Positions 37,394-46,965 of a stretch of 64,000 nt of DNA are shown piece by piece. The first letter of the stretch is position 1, and every line of letters starts with the position of its first letter. The notes beneath the pieces were generated by a model. That model saw only the letters and a list, made by a program, of their open reading frames with translations. It did not search any database and was not told the DNA's origin. The stretch is from Vibrio barjaei (GTDB taxonomy: Bacteria > Pseudomonadota > Gammaproteobacteria > Enterobacterales > Vibrionaceae): the NCBI RefSeq assembly GCF_001639065.2, contig NZ_LQXO02000005.1, forward strand, positions 1 through 64,000, read 5' to 3'. The position numbers and the translations under genes were made by a program.

Positions 37394-38947
37394 CTATTTC
37401 AGGTTAAGGCGCTTCATTAGACGATGCAGATTACCCGGGTTAACGCTTAACTGTTTTGCCGTGGCACTTAGATTCTGATTATTATCCGAAAAGGCTTTTC
37501 GAACATATTGAGTTTGGAACTCATCGACAGCATCTTTGAGCGAGGCGGATGTGCTCAATGTACGTGTTGTATGGCCGGAAGAAGTGAACTGCGGCTCTGT
37601 CTCACGCTGGTGTTGTTCTGATTGAACATCTAGTGTGATGTGTTGCGCTAATATAGAAACATGCGACGAGGTACTTTGTGCTTTAGCAATGACAGCGCCT
37701 CGATTAATAGCATGTTCAAGCTCTCGCACATTCCCTGGCCAGTCGTATGCCTGTAATTTGGAAAGTGCCTCATCACTTAAACTAATGCTAGACACCTTGA
37801 GCTTATGTTGGCATCGCTCTGCGAAAAAACCAGACAGTAAAACGATGTCACCCTCACGTTCTTTTAGTGGTGGGACAAAGATAGGGAAAACACTGAGTCG
37901 ATGGTAAAGGTCTGCTCGAAAGCGGCCTGCTTTCACTTCTTCGTGCATGACACGGTTAGTAGCGGCAATGATTCTGACATCTACTTTGATATTTCGATCG
38001 TCACCGACTCTTTGAATATCGCCGTATTGCAACGCTCGTAATAGCTTCGCTTGCAATCCGAGAGAAAGTTCACCAATTTCATCCAAAAACAACGTTCCCT
38101 TGTTAGCCAATTCAAACTTGCCCTTGCGATTGCTGATAGCGCCGGTAAATGAGCCTTTGATGTGCCCAAATAGCTCACTTTCTGCGACGGACTCTGGCAG
38201 TGCAGCACAGTTGAGATAAACCAAAGCTTCGTCCTTGCGAGAGGATTGTGAATAGATAGACTGTGCTACCAACTCCTTACCTGTTCCTGTTTCTCCAATA
38301 ATCAGTACCGACAGATCGGTATCCGCAACCGCTGAAATCTCTTGTTTTAATGCGCCCATAGGTCGTGACTGACCAATAATATCTGCTGCATCCTGACGGG
38401 CCAGTTTAGTAGAGCTGGAGGACTCTGAAATTCCTCCAGAACGCTCGAGCTTTTCTACTAACAAAGCGGTATGAAGACTATTGGCAGCTAAGGCACTTAG
38501 TATCCTGAGATCTTTGTCTGCGGTCGTATCAAATTGAGTTGGATTGAAAGCATCAATGGTGATCGCCCCGATGAGATTATCTTGTAGTAAAAGTGGGAGA
38601 CCGACACAAGAATGAACTTCTAGATTGCCTTCATGGTTTGGGATAAGTCCATCATAGGGATCGGCGAGATCACTGTTTGCAGGGAAACGAACAATGTCTC
38701 CTGCTCTCGCAATTGCTTCAAATCGAGGATGATTGTCTATTTCAAAACGGCGGCCTAATACATCCGCGCTCAGTCCATCAGTAGCCAAGGGAACAAAAGA
38801 CTTACCATCAAACTTGAGTAGTGCCGCTGCGTCACACTGAAGAACTTGGCGAATGGTGGAAAGTAAACGATCAAAGCGATCTTGTTCTGAAATACCGGAT
38901 GTGATGTCTAGGGCAATCTGCAACCATGCCGAACGAAATTGGCTCAT
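37394..38947 (-). CDS. norR: Nitric-oxide-responsive sigma-54 activator NorR
   Basis: 517 aa. The GAF domain (about 1-165) keeps the iron-ligand set known from E. coli NorR: Arg75, Arg81, Asp96 and Asp99, with the fourth Asp at 132. The AAA+ domain has Walker A GETGTGKE, Walker B LFLDEIGE and the sigma-54 contact loop. That loop reads GSFTGA (265-270) instead of GAFTGA. A Fis-type HTH closes the protein (NLSATAKQLSVNPGNLHRLMKRL). NO binding to the GAF iron relieves repression and lets NorR activate norVW. It is divergent from its targets at 39.2 kb. Confidence 0.95.
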   Translation of the reverse strand: MSQFRSAWLQIALDITSGISEQDRFDRLLSTIRQVLQCDAAALLKFDGKSFVPLATDGLSADVLGRRFEIDNHPRFEAIARAGDIVRFPANSDLADPYDGLIPNHEGNLEVHSCVGLPLLLQDNLIGAITIDAFNPTQFDTTADKDLRILSALAANSLHTALLVEKLERSGGISESSSSTKLARQDAADIIGQSRPMGALKQEISAVADTDLSVLIIGETGTGKELVAQSIYSQSSRKDEALVYLNCAALPESVAESELFGHIKGSFTGAISNRKGKFELANKGTLFLDEIGELSLGLQAKLLRALQYGDIQRVGDDRNIKVDVRIIAATNRVMHEEVKAGRFRADLYHRLSVFPIFVPPLKEREGDIVLLSGFFAERCQHKLKVSSISLSDEALSKLQAYDWPGNVRELEHAINRGAVIAKAQSTSSHVSILAQHITLDVQSEQHQRETEPQFTSSGHTTRTLSTSASLKDAVDEFQTQYVRKAFSDNNQNLSATAKQLSVNPGNLHRLMKRLNLK

Positions 38948-38976
38948 AACGAAGCTCCATTACCAGTGCTAATTTT

Positions 38977-38987
38977 GTCACTATAAC
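38977..38987. promoter_or_regulatory. NorR-type site (GT-N7-AC) in the norR/39.2 kb divergent region
   Basis: GTCACTATAAC fits the NorR enhancer core GT-N7-AC. It lies about 145-155 bases upstream of the sigma-54 promoter at 39131, a normal enhancer distance. Only one clear copy was found by eye; E. coli norV has three. Confidence 0.5.
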
Positions 38988-39130
38988 AAATTATTTATCA
39001 TAATGACCAAGTTTAAGGATTATCGAATAAACAAAGTAAGATATGAAAGATGAGTGTTTAGTTATCTGATAAGCCTTATTCATAAATGTATTCAGGTAGT
39101 TAGCAAAAATAGTGCTTGTTTCTGTCTCCA

Positions 39131-39146
39131 TGGCCCGCGATATGCT
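39131..39146 (+). promoter_or_regulatory. Sigma-54 promoter for the small ORF/DUF1971 unit
   Basis: TGGCCCGCGATATGCT has the invariant GG-N10-GC spacing (GG 39132-39133, GC 39144-39145). It ends 52 bases before the 48-codon ORF. Confidence 0.75.
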
Positions 39147-39197
39147 TAATATTAGTAAAGATAATCATTATTATTTAAGCGTAGAGGTGAGGTTGTT

Positions 39198-39344
39198 ATG
39201 ACACAATTACACTTAGACAGTCCTTTGCAAGAGGCGAATGCAGAGTGGTATCAAATTACCAGCCTTGAAGTCACACCAAGAGCTGTTTCAAACCGAACAT
39301 CGTCGTGGCTAGCTACACTGCTATCACGTTTTCTAACATTCTAA
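39198..39344 (+). CDS. 48-aa small protein in the NorR regulon (hypothetical)
   Basis: Begins ATG at 39198 and ends TAA at 39342. The protein starts MTQLHLDSPLQEANAEWYQI and ends in a basic amphipathic stretch (SSWLATLLSRFLTF). AGAGGTGAGG lies 8-14 bases upstream as an SD. It is the first ORF after the sigma-54 promoter at 39131 and lies 29 bases before the DUF1971 gene, so it should be induced by NO through NorR. I do not recognise a family. It may be a genuine small protein or a leader peptide. Confidence 0.6.
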   Translation: MTQLHLDSPLQEANAEWYQITSLEVTPRAVSNRTSSWLATLLSRFLTF

Positions 39345-39373
39345 TTTTACTGATAAAAGTATTGGAGACTTCC

Positions 39374-39712
39374 ATGAGCCATTTAAGAATTCCTTCACAT
39401 TGGACCATTCAACGTTCTACTCCATTTTTCACCTCAGACATTGTGCCACAGGCGTTACTCACCCATCACAATACTGCAAAGGGTGTGTTTGGACAGTTAT
39501 GTGTTATGGAAGGTACAGTCACCTACTATGGGTTTGCGGATGAAAATGCGGTAGAGCCAGAAACAAAAGTTGTCATTCATGCAGGACAATTTGCTACCAG
39601 CCCCCCACAATACTGGCATCGCATTGAGATAAGTGATGATGCTCAGTTTAATATTAATTTCTGGTCTGAGAGTGATAAGCAAGGCCAAACAATGTTCCAC
39701 GCTAAGTCGTAA
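39374..39712 (+). CDS. DUF1971 (YeaR/TehB-like) small cupin-type protein
   Basis: 112 aa from the ATG at 39374 (SD TTGGAGA about 7 bases before). A compact beta-sandwich-like sequence with GQLCVMEGTVTYYGF, then HAGQFATSPPQYWHRIE and FNINFWSES, as in the YeaR family. In E. coli, yeaR is induced by nitrate and NO; here the gene sits behind a sigma-54 promoter next to norR, which supports a nitrosative-stress role. The biochemical function is unknown. A hairpin follows at 39772. Confidence 0.82.
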   Translation: MSHLRIPSHWTIQRSTPFFTSDIVPQALLTHHNTAKGVFGQLCVMEGTVTYYGFADENAVEPETKVVIHAGQFATSPPQYWHRIEISDDAQFNINFWSESDKQGQTMFHAKS

Positions 39713-39771
39713 TCATCATGCACTAACCGCGGTGATCGAAAAATCAATGAATTAGGCCTCCAGGCCATTTT

Positions 39772-39796
39772 GGTTCCTCATACAGGAGCCTTTTTC
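39772..39796 (+). terminator. Terminator after the DUF1971 gene
   Basis: GGTTCCT (39772-39778) pairs with AGGAGCC (one G-U pair), followed by TTTTT. It separates this unit from norVW, which has its own promoter. Confidence 0.75.
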
Positions 39797-39809
39797 TATC
39801 TTTTGGTTT

Positions 39810-39820
39810 GTCATATAAAC
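39810..39820 (+). promoter_or_regulatory. NorR-type site (GT-N7-AC) upstream of norV
   Basis: GTCATATAAAC fits GT-N7-AC and lies about 110 bases before the sigma-54 promoter of norV. Confidence 0.5.
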
Positions 39821-39927
39821 AATATTTAGTCTTAATGATTACTATTAAGTCTTGTCATAAAGATAATTTTACATGCTAAATAGAATTAATATCCTTTAAA
39901 TACAATGAGATATGTTTTCATGAAAAG

Positions 39928-39943
39928 TTGGCACACTCGATGC
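39928..39943 (+). promoter_or_regulatory. Sigma-54 promoter of norVW
   Basis: TTGGCACACTCGATGC: a perfect TGGCAC -24 element and GC -12 element at GG-N10-GC spacing (GG 39930-39931, GC 39942-39943). It lies 51 bases before the norV ATG. Confidence 0.88.
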
Positions 39944-39993
39944 AATAGAAGAGATAGATTAAATGCCACGTTGATTATGTATAAGGTAGTAAC

Positions 39994-41451
39994 ATGACAA
40001 TTCACGTAAAAAACAACATTCATTGGGTAGGACAACGCGACTGGGAGGTTCAAGACTTCCATGGAACAGAATACAAAATGACAAAGGGGACGAGTTACAA
40101 CAGTTACCTTATTCGTGAAGAAAAGACAGTATTGATTGACACTGTTGACCACAAATTTAGTTATCAGTTCTTGCAAAACTTAGAAATGGAGATCGATTTG
40201 CACTCTATCGATTTCATCGTCATCAATCATGCTGAGGAAGATCATTCAGGTGCACTTTCTGCGATAATGGAAAAAATCCCCAATACGCCAATCTACTGCA
40301 CAGAAGCCGCCATCGATTCTATTGTGGGTCACCATCACCATCCTGAGTGGAATTTTAAAACGGTCAAGACGGGCGATAGCATTGATATTGGCAATGGCAA
40401 GCAGCTTATCTTTGTTGAAGCGCCAATGTTGCACTGGCCGGACAGTATGATGACATATCTAACAGGAGACGCAGTGCTATTTAGTAATGACGCATTTGGT
40501 CAACATTACTGTGATGAGCGCCTATTTAACGATGAAGTGGACCAAGCGGAACTGTTTGAGCAATGCCTTCGTTACTACTCTAATATTCTGACGCCATTCA
40601 GTGCCTTAGTGACAGCGAAAATCAAAGAAGTTTTAAGTTTTAATCTTCCAGTCGACATGATTGCGACCTCTCACGGCATCGTCTGGCGTGACAATCCGAT
40701 TCAAATTATCGAGAAGTATTTGCAATGGGCGGATAACTACCAAGAAGATCGCATCACTATCTTCTACGACACCATGTCGAATAACACTCGAATGATGGCT
40801 GATGCCATCGCACAAGGCATTCACGATGTGGATCCAGGCGTCGCAGTGAAGGTCTTCAATGTCTCGCGCCAAGACAAGAATGAAATACTGGCGAATGTGT
40901 TCCGTTCGAAAGGTGTACTCGTAGGATCGTCGACCATGAATAATGTGATGATGCCGAAAATTGCGGGCATGCTAGAAGAGATAACAGGTTTAAGGTTCAA
41001 AGAAAAGAAAGCAGCTGCGTTTGGTAGTTATGGTTGGAACGGTGGTGCTGTTGACCGTATTCATACACGCTTGACAGACGCAGGCTTTGAAACAACCGAG
41101 AGTATTAAAACTAAATGGCGTCCCGATGGCAAAGCAATGAGAGAGTGCAAAGCCTATGGGCAAAAGATCGCCAAGCAGTGGGCATTGAGCGATCTCAATG
41201 TCACTCCTATTGAATTCAATACGGCGGCGAGCGATGAGGGTAAAGCTACGTCCGAGTTACCCCATGATTCCGACTGCCAATGCATGATTTGTACGGTATG
41301 TAATTGGGTATATGATCCAGTTCAAGGAGAACCGAATCAAGGTGTTGAACCAGGGACGGCTTGGGACGATGTGCCTGACTATTTCTTGTGTCCAGAATGT
41401 AACCTAGGGAAAGACGTATTTGCACCTCACACTAAAGAGGGCGTGGCATGA
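39994..41451 (+). CDS. norV: Anaerobic nitric oxide reductase flavorubredoxin NorV
   Basis: 485 aa, the normal length. The metallo-beta-lactamase diiron domain (1-250) has NHAEEDHSG and LHWPDSM; the flavodoxin domain (about 255-400) has [16 protein letters not shown]. The C-terminal rubredoxin (about 430-480) has CTVCNWVYD and CPECNLG. NorV reduces NO to N2O at the diiron site under low oxygen, with electrons passing NorW, rubredoxin, FMN and then diiron. Its last codons overlap the norW start (ATGA). Confidence 0.97.
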   Translation: MTIHVKNNIHWVGQRDWEVQDFHGTEYKMTKGTSYNSYLIREEKTVLIDTVDHKFSYQFLQNLEMEIDLHSIDFIVINHAEEDHSGALSAIMEKIPNTPIYCTEAAIDSIVGHHHHPEWNFKTVKTGDSIDIGNGKQLIFVEAPMLHWPDSMMTYLTGDAVLFSNDAFGQHYCDERLFNDEVDQAELFEQCLRYYSNILTPFSALVTAKIKEVLSFNLPVDMIATSHGIVWRDNPIQIIEKYLQWADNYQEDRITIFYDTMSNNTRMMADAIAQGIHDVDPGVAVKVFNVSRQDKNEILANVFRSKGVLVGSSTMNNVMMPKIAGMLEEITGLRFKEKKAAAFGSYGWNGGAVDRIHTRLTDAGFETTESIKTKWRPDGKAMRECKAYGQKIAKQWALSDLNVTPIEFNTAASDEGKATSELPHDSDCQCMICTVCNWVYDPVQGEPNQGVEPGTAWDDVPDYFLCPECNLGKDVFAPHTKEGVA

Positions 41452-42590
41452 AGCAGTTCGACATTGTCATTGTAGGGAGCGGTTTTGCTGCCTATCAATT
41501 GGTTAAGTCATTGCGGCGTATCGACAACTCAGTCTCAGTGGCTGTAGTGACGGGTGATGACGGACATGACTATAACAAGCCAGATTTAAGTCATGTATTC
41601 ACCAAAATGCAAACCGCTGAACAGGTCATCATTAAGCGGGCAGAACCGTTCGCACAAGAGTATGGTATTGCGCTATATACCAACACTTGGGTCGAGCATG
41701 TAGACCCTCAGCTGCAGACTCTTGAAGTGGAGGGTGAAAAGCTGGGCTTTGCAAAACTGGTCTTAGCGACGGGAGCGAGTCCCTTTATTCCAGTCTTTAA
41801 AGGCTCTGCATCCCAAGATTTCCTTACTCACAATTCGTTAATTGACTACGAGAAAAATCAAACACGTTGGCGAAACGCATCTCGTATATTAGTACTGGGT
41901 GGTGGGTTAATTGGCGTGGAAGTGGCACTGGATCTTGCGAGTGTTGGAAAGCAGGTTTTCTTAGTTGAACCTGCTACAAGATTAATGCAGAACCAATTAC
42001 CTGACTACATCGAATTGAAACTCAAGCAGGCATTGCAACAAGAAAGCATTAAGGTTATCACCGATGCGTTTGTGACTCATATTGATGAAGGTCCAGAAGC
42101 AAAACTTGTTACTTTGAATCAAGGTCAAGAGTTGATGGTCGATGAAATACTCGTGTGTGCTGGTCTTCGGGCCAACACGGTATTAGCGAAAAACATGGGA
42201 CTGGAAGTGAACAAAGGTATTATCGTTGACGATTACCTCTGTACTTCCACTGCCAATATCTTCGCCCTAGGTGACTGTGCTGAAATTCAAGGAGAAGTAA
42301 GGGCGTTTTTACAACCTATCGTGATGAGTGCGAGTGCTCTTGCTAAAACGTTGACGGGAGACGCCACAAAGCTGACATTACCAACTATGCTGACTAAGGT
42401 AAAAACGCCAAACTACCCAATTCAGTTTGCTGGCGTTGTCCATGATAAACAGGTTACTCGCTGGAACTACGACGCTAGTACTAATGGTATTTTAGCTACC
42501 GCATTTAATGACAACGATGACATGATAGGTTTTATCGCGACACGAGGCCGAGCACCTGAGTCGTTTAAATTATTAAGGGAGTTGGTCTAA
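41448..42590 (+). CDS. norW: NADH:flavorubredoxin reductase NorW
   Basis: 380 aa. A pyridine nucleotide-disulfide oxidoreductase fold with the FAD-binding start [18 protein letters not shown], the NAD-binding [16 protein letters not shown] and the second FAD motif [10 protein letters not shown]. It passes electrons from NADH to NorV. It overlaps norV by 4 bases and ends just before a strong terminator. Confidence 0.95.
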   Translation: MKQFDIVIVGSGFAAYQLVKSLRRIDNSVSVAVVTGDDGHDYNKPDLSHVFTKMQTAEQVIIKRAEPFAQEYGIALYTNTWVEHVDPQLQTLEVEGEKLGFAKLVLATGASPFIPVFKGSASQDFLTHNSLIDYEKNQTRWRNASRILVLGGGLIGVEVALDLASVGKQVFLVEPATRLMQNQLPDYIELKLKQALQQESIKVITDAFVTHIDEGPEAKLVTLNQGQELMVDEILVCAGLRANTVLAKNMGLEVNKGIIVDDYLCTSTANIFALGDCAEIQGEVRAFLQPIVMSASALAKTLTGDATKLTLPTMLTKVKTPNYPIQFAGVVHDKQVTRWNYDASTNGILATAFNDNDDMIGFIATRGRAPESFKLLRELV

Positions 42591-42617
42591 TACTCACGAC
42601 CGCTGTTAAGAGAAAAC

Positions 42618-42653
42618 AACACTCACCCCAGTCTTTGAGGTGAGTGTTTTTTG
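42618..42653. terminator. Terminator between norW and the RND pump gene
   Basis: AACACTCACC (42618-42627) pairs with GGTGAGTGTT (42639-42648), followed by TTTTTTG. Shared by convergent norW and the minus-strand pump gene. Confidence 0.88.
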
Positions 42654-42669
42654 TTTCTTTCAGCACTGC

Positions 42670-45600
42670 TTAAAGCGCCTGTTGTTTAGCTTCTGGCTTA
42701 AGGCTTCTTTGCTTGCGAGGTTTAACCATCATTCGATAAACAACAGGAACAAAGTAAAAAGAGATCAATGTCGTGAGGACGGTACCACCTGCGATAGCCA
42801 CGGCGAATGGTGGCCAGAAGCCTCCTCCTGCGATAATCAATGGCATAAATCCGCCAACGGTAGTGATAGTGGTTGAGGTAATATGGCGAGTACATGCCAT
42901 AACTGCATCGACGGAAGCATCGATGTCGCCTGACGAAGCTTTCTCATCTAATCTCAACTCCGCCAAAATTACGATAGCCGCGTTAATAGCTAGTCCCATG
43001 ATGCCCAGCATCGCGATGATGACGGTAAAGCCAAATGGATAGTTGAAGACCCACACAGAGAGCAGCCCTAATCCTCCAGCTAATCCCGCTACCATAAAGA
43101 TGATCGTACTTAGTCTAAACGAATTGAACGACATGACGACGACCAAAATCATCAAGACCACTACAACCGAAATATTCGAAATAAGCAGACTTACAGAGCG
43201 GTCTCGCTCTGCGGACTCACCACCAAAATCGATATGATAACCCGCCGGTAAGGTATATTGGGACAAACGTTGTTGGAACTCATTAAGTACCGTTTGTGGT
43301 AGCACTCCCGCTTGGATATAGCCCTCAATGGTATTAACGCGCTCGCCATTGCGTCTGGTGATTGCGCCACGGCTGGTGGTGAGTTCAAGGTCGGCTAGTG
43401 TCGAGACGCTGACTCCTGTGGTATAGGTGTTGGAAGAAATAGGCAGACGTAAATTGCCAAGGTGTGACAGGTTTTCTCGCTCTTCATTAGCAACACGTAC
43501 ACGAATAGGAATAGACTCGCTGCCTTCAGTGACTGAGCCAGTTTCTCGCCCGACTAATGTCGCTTGCAACATGTTGGCAAACTGGTTGAGCGTAATGCCA
43601 TTGAGCTTGGCAGTATCTTCATCCACTTTTAACCAGACTTTTGGTGTACCAGGTTGTAGAGTTTCTCTGGTGTGTGTGACATGAGGCGTATTGGCAAGAA
43701 TGAGACGGATATCCTCTCCTATAGATTTGAGCGTATCGAGATTCTCACCATAGACTCGTAACTCTATTGGTGCTTTAAACGGAGGACCTTGTTCTAGTTT
43801 TCTCACCAAAATTTGAGCGGAAGGGATTTCTCTGTTTAACCTCTCCTGAAGCTCTGGAATGACTTTATTAGCGGTTTGGAATGAATCCATTTTAACCATG
43901 GCTTGTGAGAAGTACGGCGCGTTGTTTTGCGTGGCTTGTAAATTGTAGTAGAACGATGGGAAGTTAGCGCCAACTAACCAATCGACTCGCTCTACACCTT
44001 CATAGGAACGAATGATGTTGTCCACAAGCTCCGTAGACGCCTCAGTCGCGTAAATACTGGCTTGTGGAGGTAAAAATACTTGTACCTCAAACATGTCTCG
44101 ATCCGAAGGTGGAAAGAACTGTTCAGTCAGTTGAGAAATACTCCAATAGCCAGTAATGGGAACGGCTAAGACAAGCAGCAAAGAAATAGCAGGGTGTTTG
44201 ATCGCCAGTTTTACTGAACGAGCAAAAGCATGGGTCAAAGCGGGAATGCGAAGCCCTGTATTGTACCAATGGTCTCCCGACGCGTGGCTAGGCAATAGCA
44301 TAGTCGCGAACCCAGCAATGACGGTGTGTGAGAGGATATAAGAACCCACTAAAGAAAAGGACACGGTGATCGCAATTGCGCCTACAAATTCTCCAGTAGC
44401 GCCGGGCATCAGAATAATTGGAGCAAAGGCGAGAATGGTGGTGAGTGTTGAACCTAACAATGGCACCCATAGATGTGACAGTGCATTGATGGTCGCCTCT
44501 AAGCGAGCCTGACCTTTTAATCGATAGCTTTGGATGGTGTCCACCATGACCACTGCGTTATCCACCATGATTCCCAATGCGACGATAAGTCCTGTCACCG
44601 ACATTTGGTTAATAGGGATGCCCGTCATTTTCATTAGTGACAGGGTAAACATCGAAGTCAGGGGCAGCGCAATAGCGACCAGCACGGCTGCTCTTACGCC
44701 TAAAGTCACAAACAGTACAATCAGAATCAGACTAAAACCGATAAGCAAGCTTTGCCCTAGATCGACCAAACGTGTCGTCGTGTAACCTTGTTGATCAAAG
44801 AGTATGTTAACCTTGATATTGCTGGGTAAATCCTGCTGAAAACGTTCAATGACCGTCATTGCTCTAGCGGTCCATTGATCAACACGTAACTCAGGCACCA
44901 TTCGAGCTGCAACAATAACACCGGGTTCGCCATCAATGAGCGCCATTTCACTTTCTGGTGTCTTAGGACTGCGGGTGACGCTGGCAACATCTTCGAGTCG
45001 AATAATATGACCGTTATCGTCAACGATTAAAGGTACTTGTTTAATTCGCTCGATAGAATCTAACTCGGACTCAATTTCCAGCCCAAAGCGGGCAAAATGG
45101 CTGACCAGTTGCCCGGCAGAGTTTTTCGCGTCTGCGCCTGTTAGGCTATCACCGATGTTGATACTTGAGCGACCAAACGCCGCGGTGTCAGCGGTACGCA
45201 GGTTAACTTGAATCTCTTCTTTTGGCATGCCGTATTCATCAACAAACTCAGTGCCTGATAATGTTCTGAGTCTTTTAGCTAACTCTTTAGCATAACGTCC
45301 TAATGTTAGAATATCTGTTTTACCAGGGCCGTCCCAAGTTAGCGCGGAAATGATGGTAAAGGCGTAGGTGTGGTCACTGTCTAAATCAGGGGCGCCTGAA
45401 CCAGTTGGCAAAACAGGGGTGATGTCGGACAGTTTATCTCTTGCTTTGGACCAGACTGGCTCTGGCTCCGTAATCTCATCCTTCAGCTCTATTGTGACAA
45501 TAGAGATGCCTGGCCTAGATGTTGAACTTAGTAGTTTGACTTCACTAAGCTCCCTAAGTTTGTTTTCCACTACCTCAGTAACTAAGGTTTCGACTCGCTC

Positions 45601-45765
45601 GGCACTTGCGCCCGGAAAGCTTGTCGTTACATTGGCAAAACGGTTCGTGATAATGGGATCTTCTGCTCTTGGTAATGACGAAAATGCGGCGAGACCACTT
45701 ACGATCAACAGAGCGGTCATTAAAATGAGTAACCGAGTATTGGTAATGATTTGAACTGCTTTCAT
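42670..45765 (-). CDS. RND-family efflux pump inner-membrane subunit
   Basis: 1031 aa, twelve helices and two large periplasmic loops in the AcrB/MexB pattern. The helix-4 proton relay region reads VALGIMVDNAVVMVDT, so the pair is Asp-Asn rather than Asp-Asp, as in the subgroup with short N-terminal MKAVQIITNTRLLILM-like helices. It exports drugs, dyes or bile-type compounds with proton import. The adaptor is encoded 8 bases upstream on the same strand. No outer-membrane TolC-type gene is adjacent, so a shared TolC is likely. Confidence 0.92.
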   Translation of the reverse strand: MKAVQIITNTRLLILMTALLIVSGLAAFSSLPRAEDPIITNRFANVTTSFPGASAERVETLVTEVVENKLRELSEVKLLSSTSRPGISIVTIELKDEITEPEPVWSKARDKLSDITPVLPTGSGAPDLDSDHTYAFTIISALTWDGPGKTDILTLGRYAKELAKRLRTLSGTEFVDEYGMPKEEIQVNLRTADTAAFGRSSINIGDSLTGADAKNSAGQLVSHFARFGLEIESELDSIERIKQVPLIVDDNGHIIRLEDVASVTRSPKTPESEMALIDGEPGVIVAARMVPELRVDQWTARAMTVIERFQQDLPSNIKVNILFDQQGYTTTRLVDLGQSLLIGFSLILIVLFVTLGVRAAVLVAIALPLTSMFTLSLMKMTGIPINQMSVTGLIVALGIMVDNAVVMVDTIQSYRLKGQARLEATINALSHLWVPLLGSTLTTILAFAPIILMPGATGEFVGAIAITVSFSLVGSYILSHTVIAGFATMLLPSHASGDHWYNTGLRIPALTHAFARSVKLAIKHPAISLLLVLAVPITGYWSISQLTEQFFPPSDRDMFEVQVFLPPQASIYATEASTELVDNIIRSYEGVERVDWLVGANFPSFYYNLQATQNNAPYFSQAMVKMDSFQTANKVIPELQERLNREIPSAQILVRKLEQGPPFKAPIELRVYGENLDTLKSIGEDIRLILANTPHVTHTRETLQPGTPKVWLKVDEDTAKLNGITLNQFANMLQATLVGRETGSVTEGSESIPIRVRVANEERENLSHLGNLRLPISSNTYTTGVSVSTLADLELTTSRGAITRRNGERVNTIEGYIQAGVLPQTVLNEFQQRLSQYTLPAGYHIDFGGESAERDRSVSLLISNISVVVVLMILVVVMSFNSFRLSTIIFMVAGLAGGLGLLSVWVFNYPFGFTVIIAMLGIMGLAINAAIVILAELRLDEKASSGDIDASVDAVMACTRHITSTTITTVGGFMPLIIAGGGFWPPFAVAIAGGTVLTTLISFYFVPVVYRMMVKPRKQRSLKPEAKQQAL

Positions 45766-45773
45766 ATCACCAC

Positions 45774-46862
45774 CTATTGAGAGCTTATTTGTACGGGTTG
45801 CCCCGGAACAACACGGTGTAGGCCACTGGCAATGATAGACTCGCCATTGGCAAGTGAACCATTGATGAAGGCACGCTGGCTATCGGCGTATAAGACGTTC
45901 ACACTGCGACGCTCTACTTTACTATCGGCGCCTATGACATAAACATTCCACACTCCTCGCAAGCCATCAATAAGCGCGGTGAGTGGAACCCAGTAACCTG
46001 ATTCGTCAATCGTTTGTTCGAATGCCAAATAGGCCAGTTCTCCTTCCAAAACATGAGCATCTTCGGGAAACTGATAGCGAAGTGACACGCTGCGTGATTT
46101 GGTGTCTACCATCGCTCCCGGATTAAGAAGTGTGACGCCATAATGAGTGCTAGAGACTCGTACGTCAGGAGACGTCAGTTGGGTAACGCGCTCAAGTTGT
46201 TGAGCTGGAATACCGATAAAGGCCTCTTTACCGGCACTGGCGAGCAGTACTAAGGTTGGTGTGCCGACGTTGACAACATCTCCAAGAGAGACATGTCGCT
46301 TGGCTATAACGCCTGAATAAGGGGCAAGGATGGTCGACTTTTCTTGTTTTAATTTGTTCGCGTTCCACGCGGCTTGTAACCGTACAAGATTGGCTTGCAA
46401 TACACCTTCTTGACTGGTGAGAGCATCTATTTCAGCTTCTGCACTGAAGCCTTTCGACTTAAGAGACTGTTGACGCTTTAGATTGGCTTCAACGAGCTTT
46501 AGCTGGGCTCGCACTTCATTGTTTTGCGCCCTCAACTGGTTAGCTTCGGTGACCAATAAATCAGTATCGAGCCTAATGAGTGGTGCGCCTTTTTCAACAA
46601 CGTCACCCACATCGACAAACAACGCATCCACTTTACCAGATAGCTCAAAGCCAAGATTAGCTTGTTGACCTGCTTTCACCGTTCCAACGTATTCTCTTTG
46701 AACTTTGTATGAAGGGCTTAACGTAATTTCAGTGGTGGAGACAGTCAAAGGATCGACCGCCTTTACCTCTGGTTGTTCTGATTTTTGACAACCTTGCAGC
46801 AAAATCAGAATTGCTAGTGCTGATGCTTTTGTTAGTAATTGCTTTGTTTGCATCATAGACAT
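45774..46862 (-). CDS. RND efflux periplasmic adaptor lipoprotein
   Basis: 362 aa at most. The signal ends in lipobox LLQGC, so it is lipid-anchored. The lipoyl half-motifs (GTVKAGQQANLGFELSG and ILAPYSGVIAKRHVSLGD) flank an alpha-helical hairpin, followed by a beta-barrel and a membrane-proximal domain. The reading frame offers ATG at 46862, 46856 and 46853; AGGA immediately after the first favours one of the later two. It is first in the pump operon and lies divergent from a TetR gene across a 33-bp palindrome. Confidence 0.92.
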   Translation of the reverse strand: MSMMQTKQLLTKASALAILILLQGCQKSEQPEVKAVDPLTVSTTEITLSPSYKVQREYVGTVKAGQQANLGFELSGKVDALFVDVGDVVEKGAPLIRLDTDLLVTEANQLRAQNNEVRAQLKLVEANLKRQQSLKSKGFSAEAEIDALTSQEGVLQANLVRLQAAWNANKLKQEKSTILAPYSGVIAKRHVSLGDVVNVGTPTLVLLASAGKEAFIGIPAQQLERVTQLTSPDVRVSSTHYGVTLLNPGAMVDTKSRSVSLRYQFPEDAHVLEGELAYLAFEQTIDESGYWVPLTALIDGLRGVWNVYVIGADSKVERRSVNVLYADSQRAFINGSLANGESIIASGLHRVVPGQPVQISSQ

Positions 46863-46895
46863 CCTATAAACCTAACCTATTGGTCATAGAATAAT

Positions 46896-46928
46896 CACAA
46901 TCAAACTAGACTGTCTAGTTTGATTGTG
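46896..46928. promoter_or_regulatory. Perfect 33-bp palindrome, TetR-type operator
   Basis: Two 16-base arms (46896-46911 and 46913-46928) around one central T, fully complementary, with core ACTAGAC-T-GTCTAGT. It lies in the 103-base gap between the divergent pump adaptor and TetR genes, so it can control both. Confidence 0.88.
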
Positions 46929-46965
46929 TTAAAAATTAGTTATTCCAAAGGTTGCTACTGGTATT

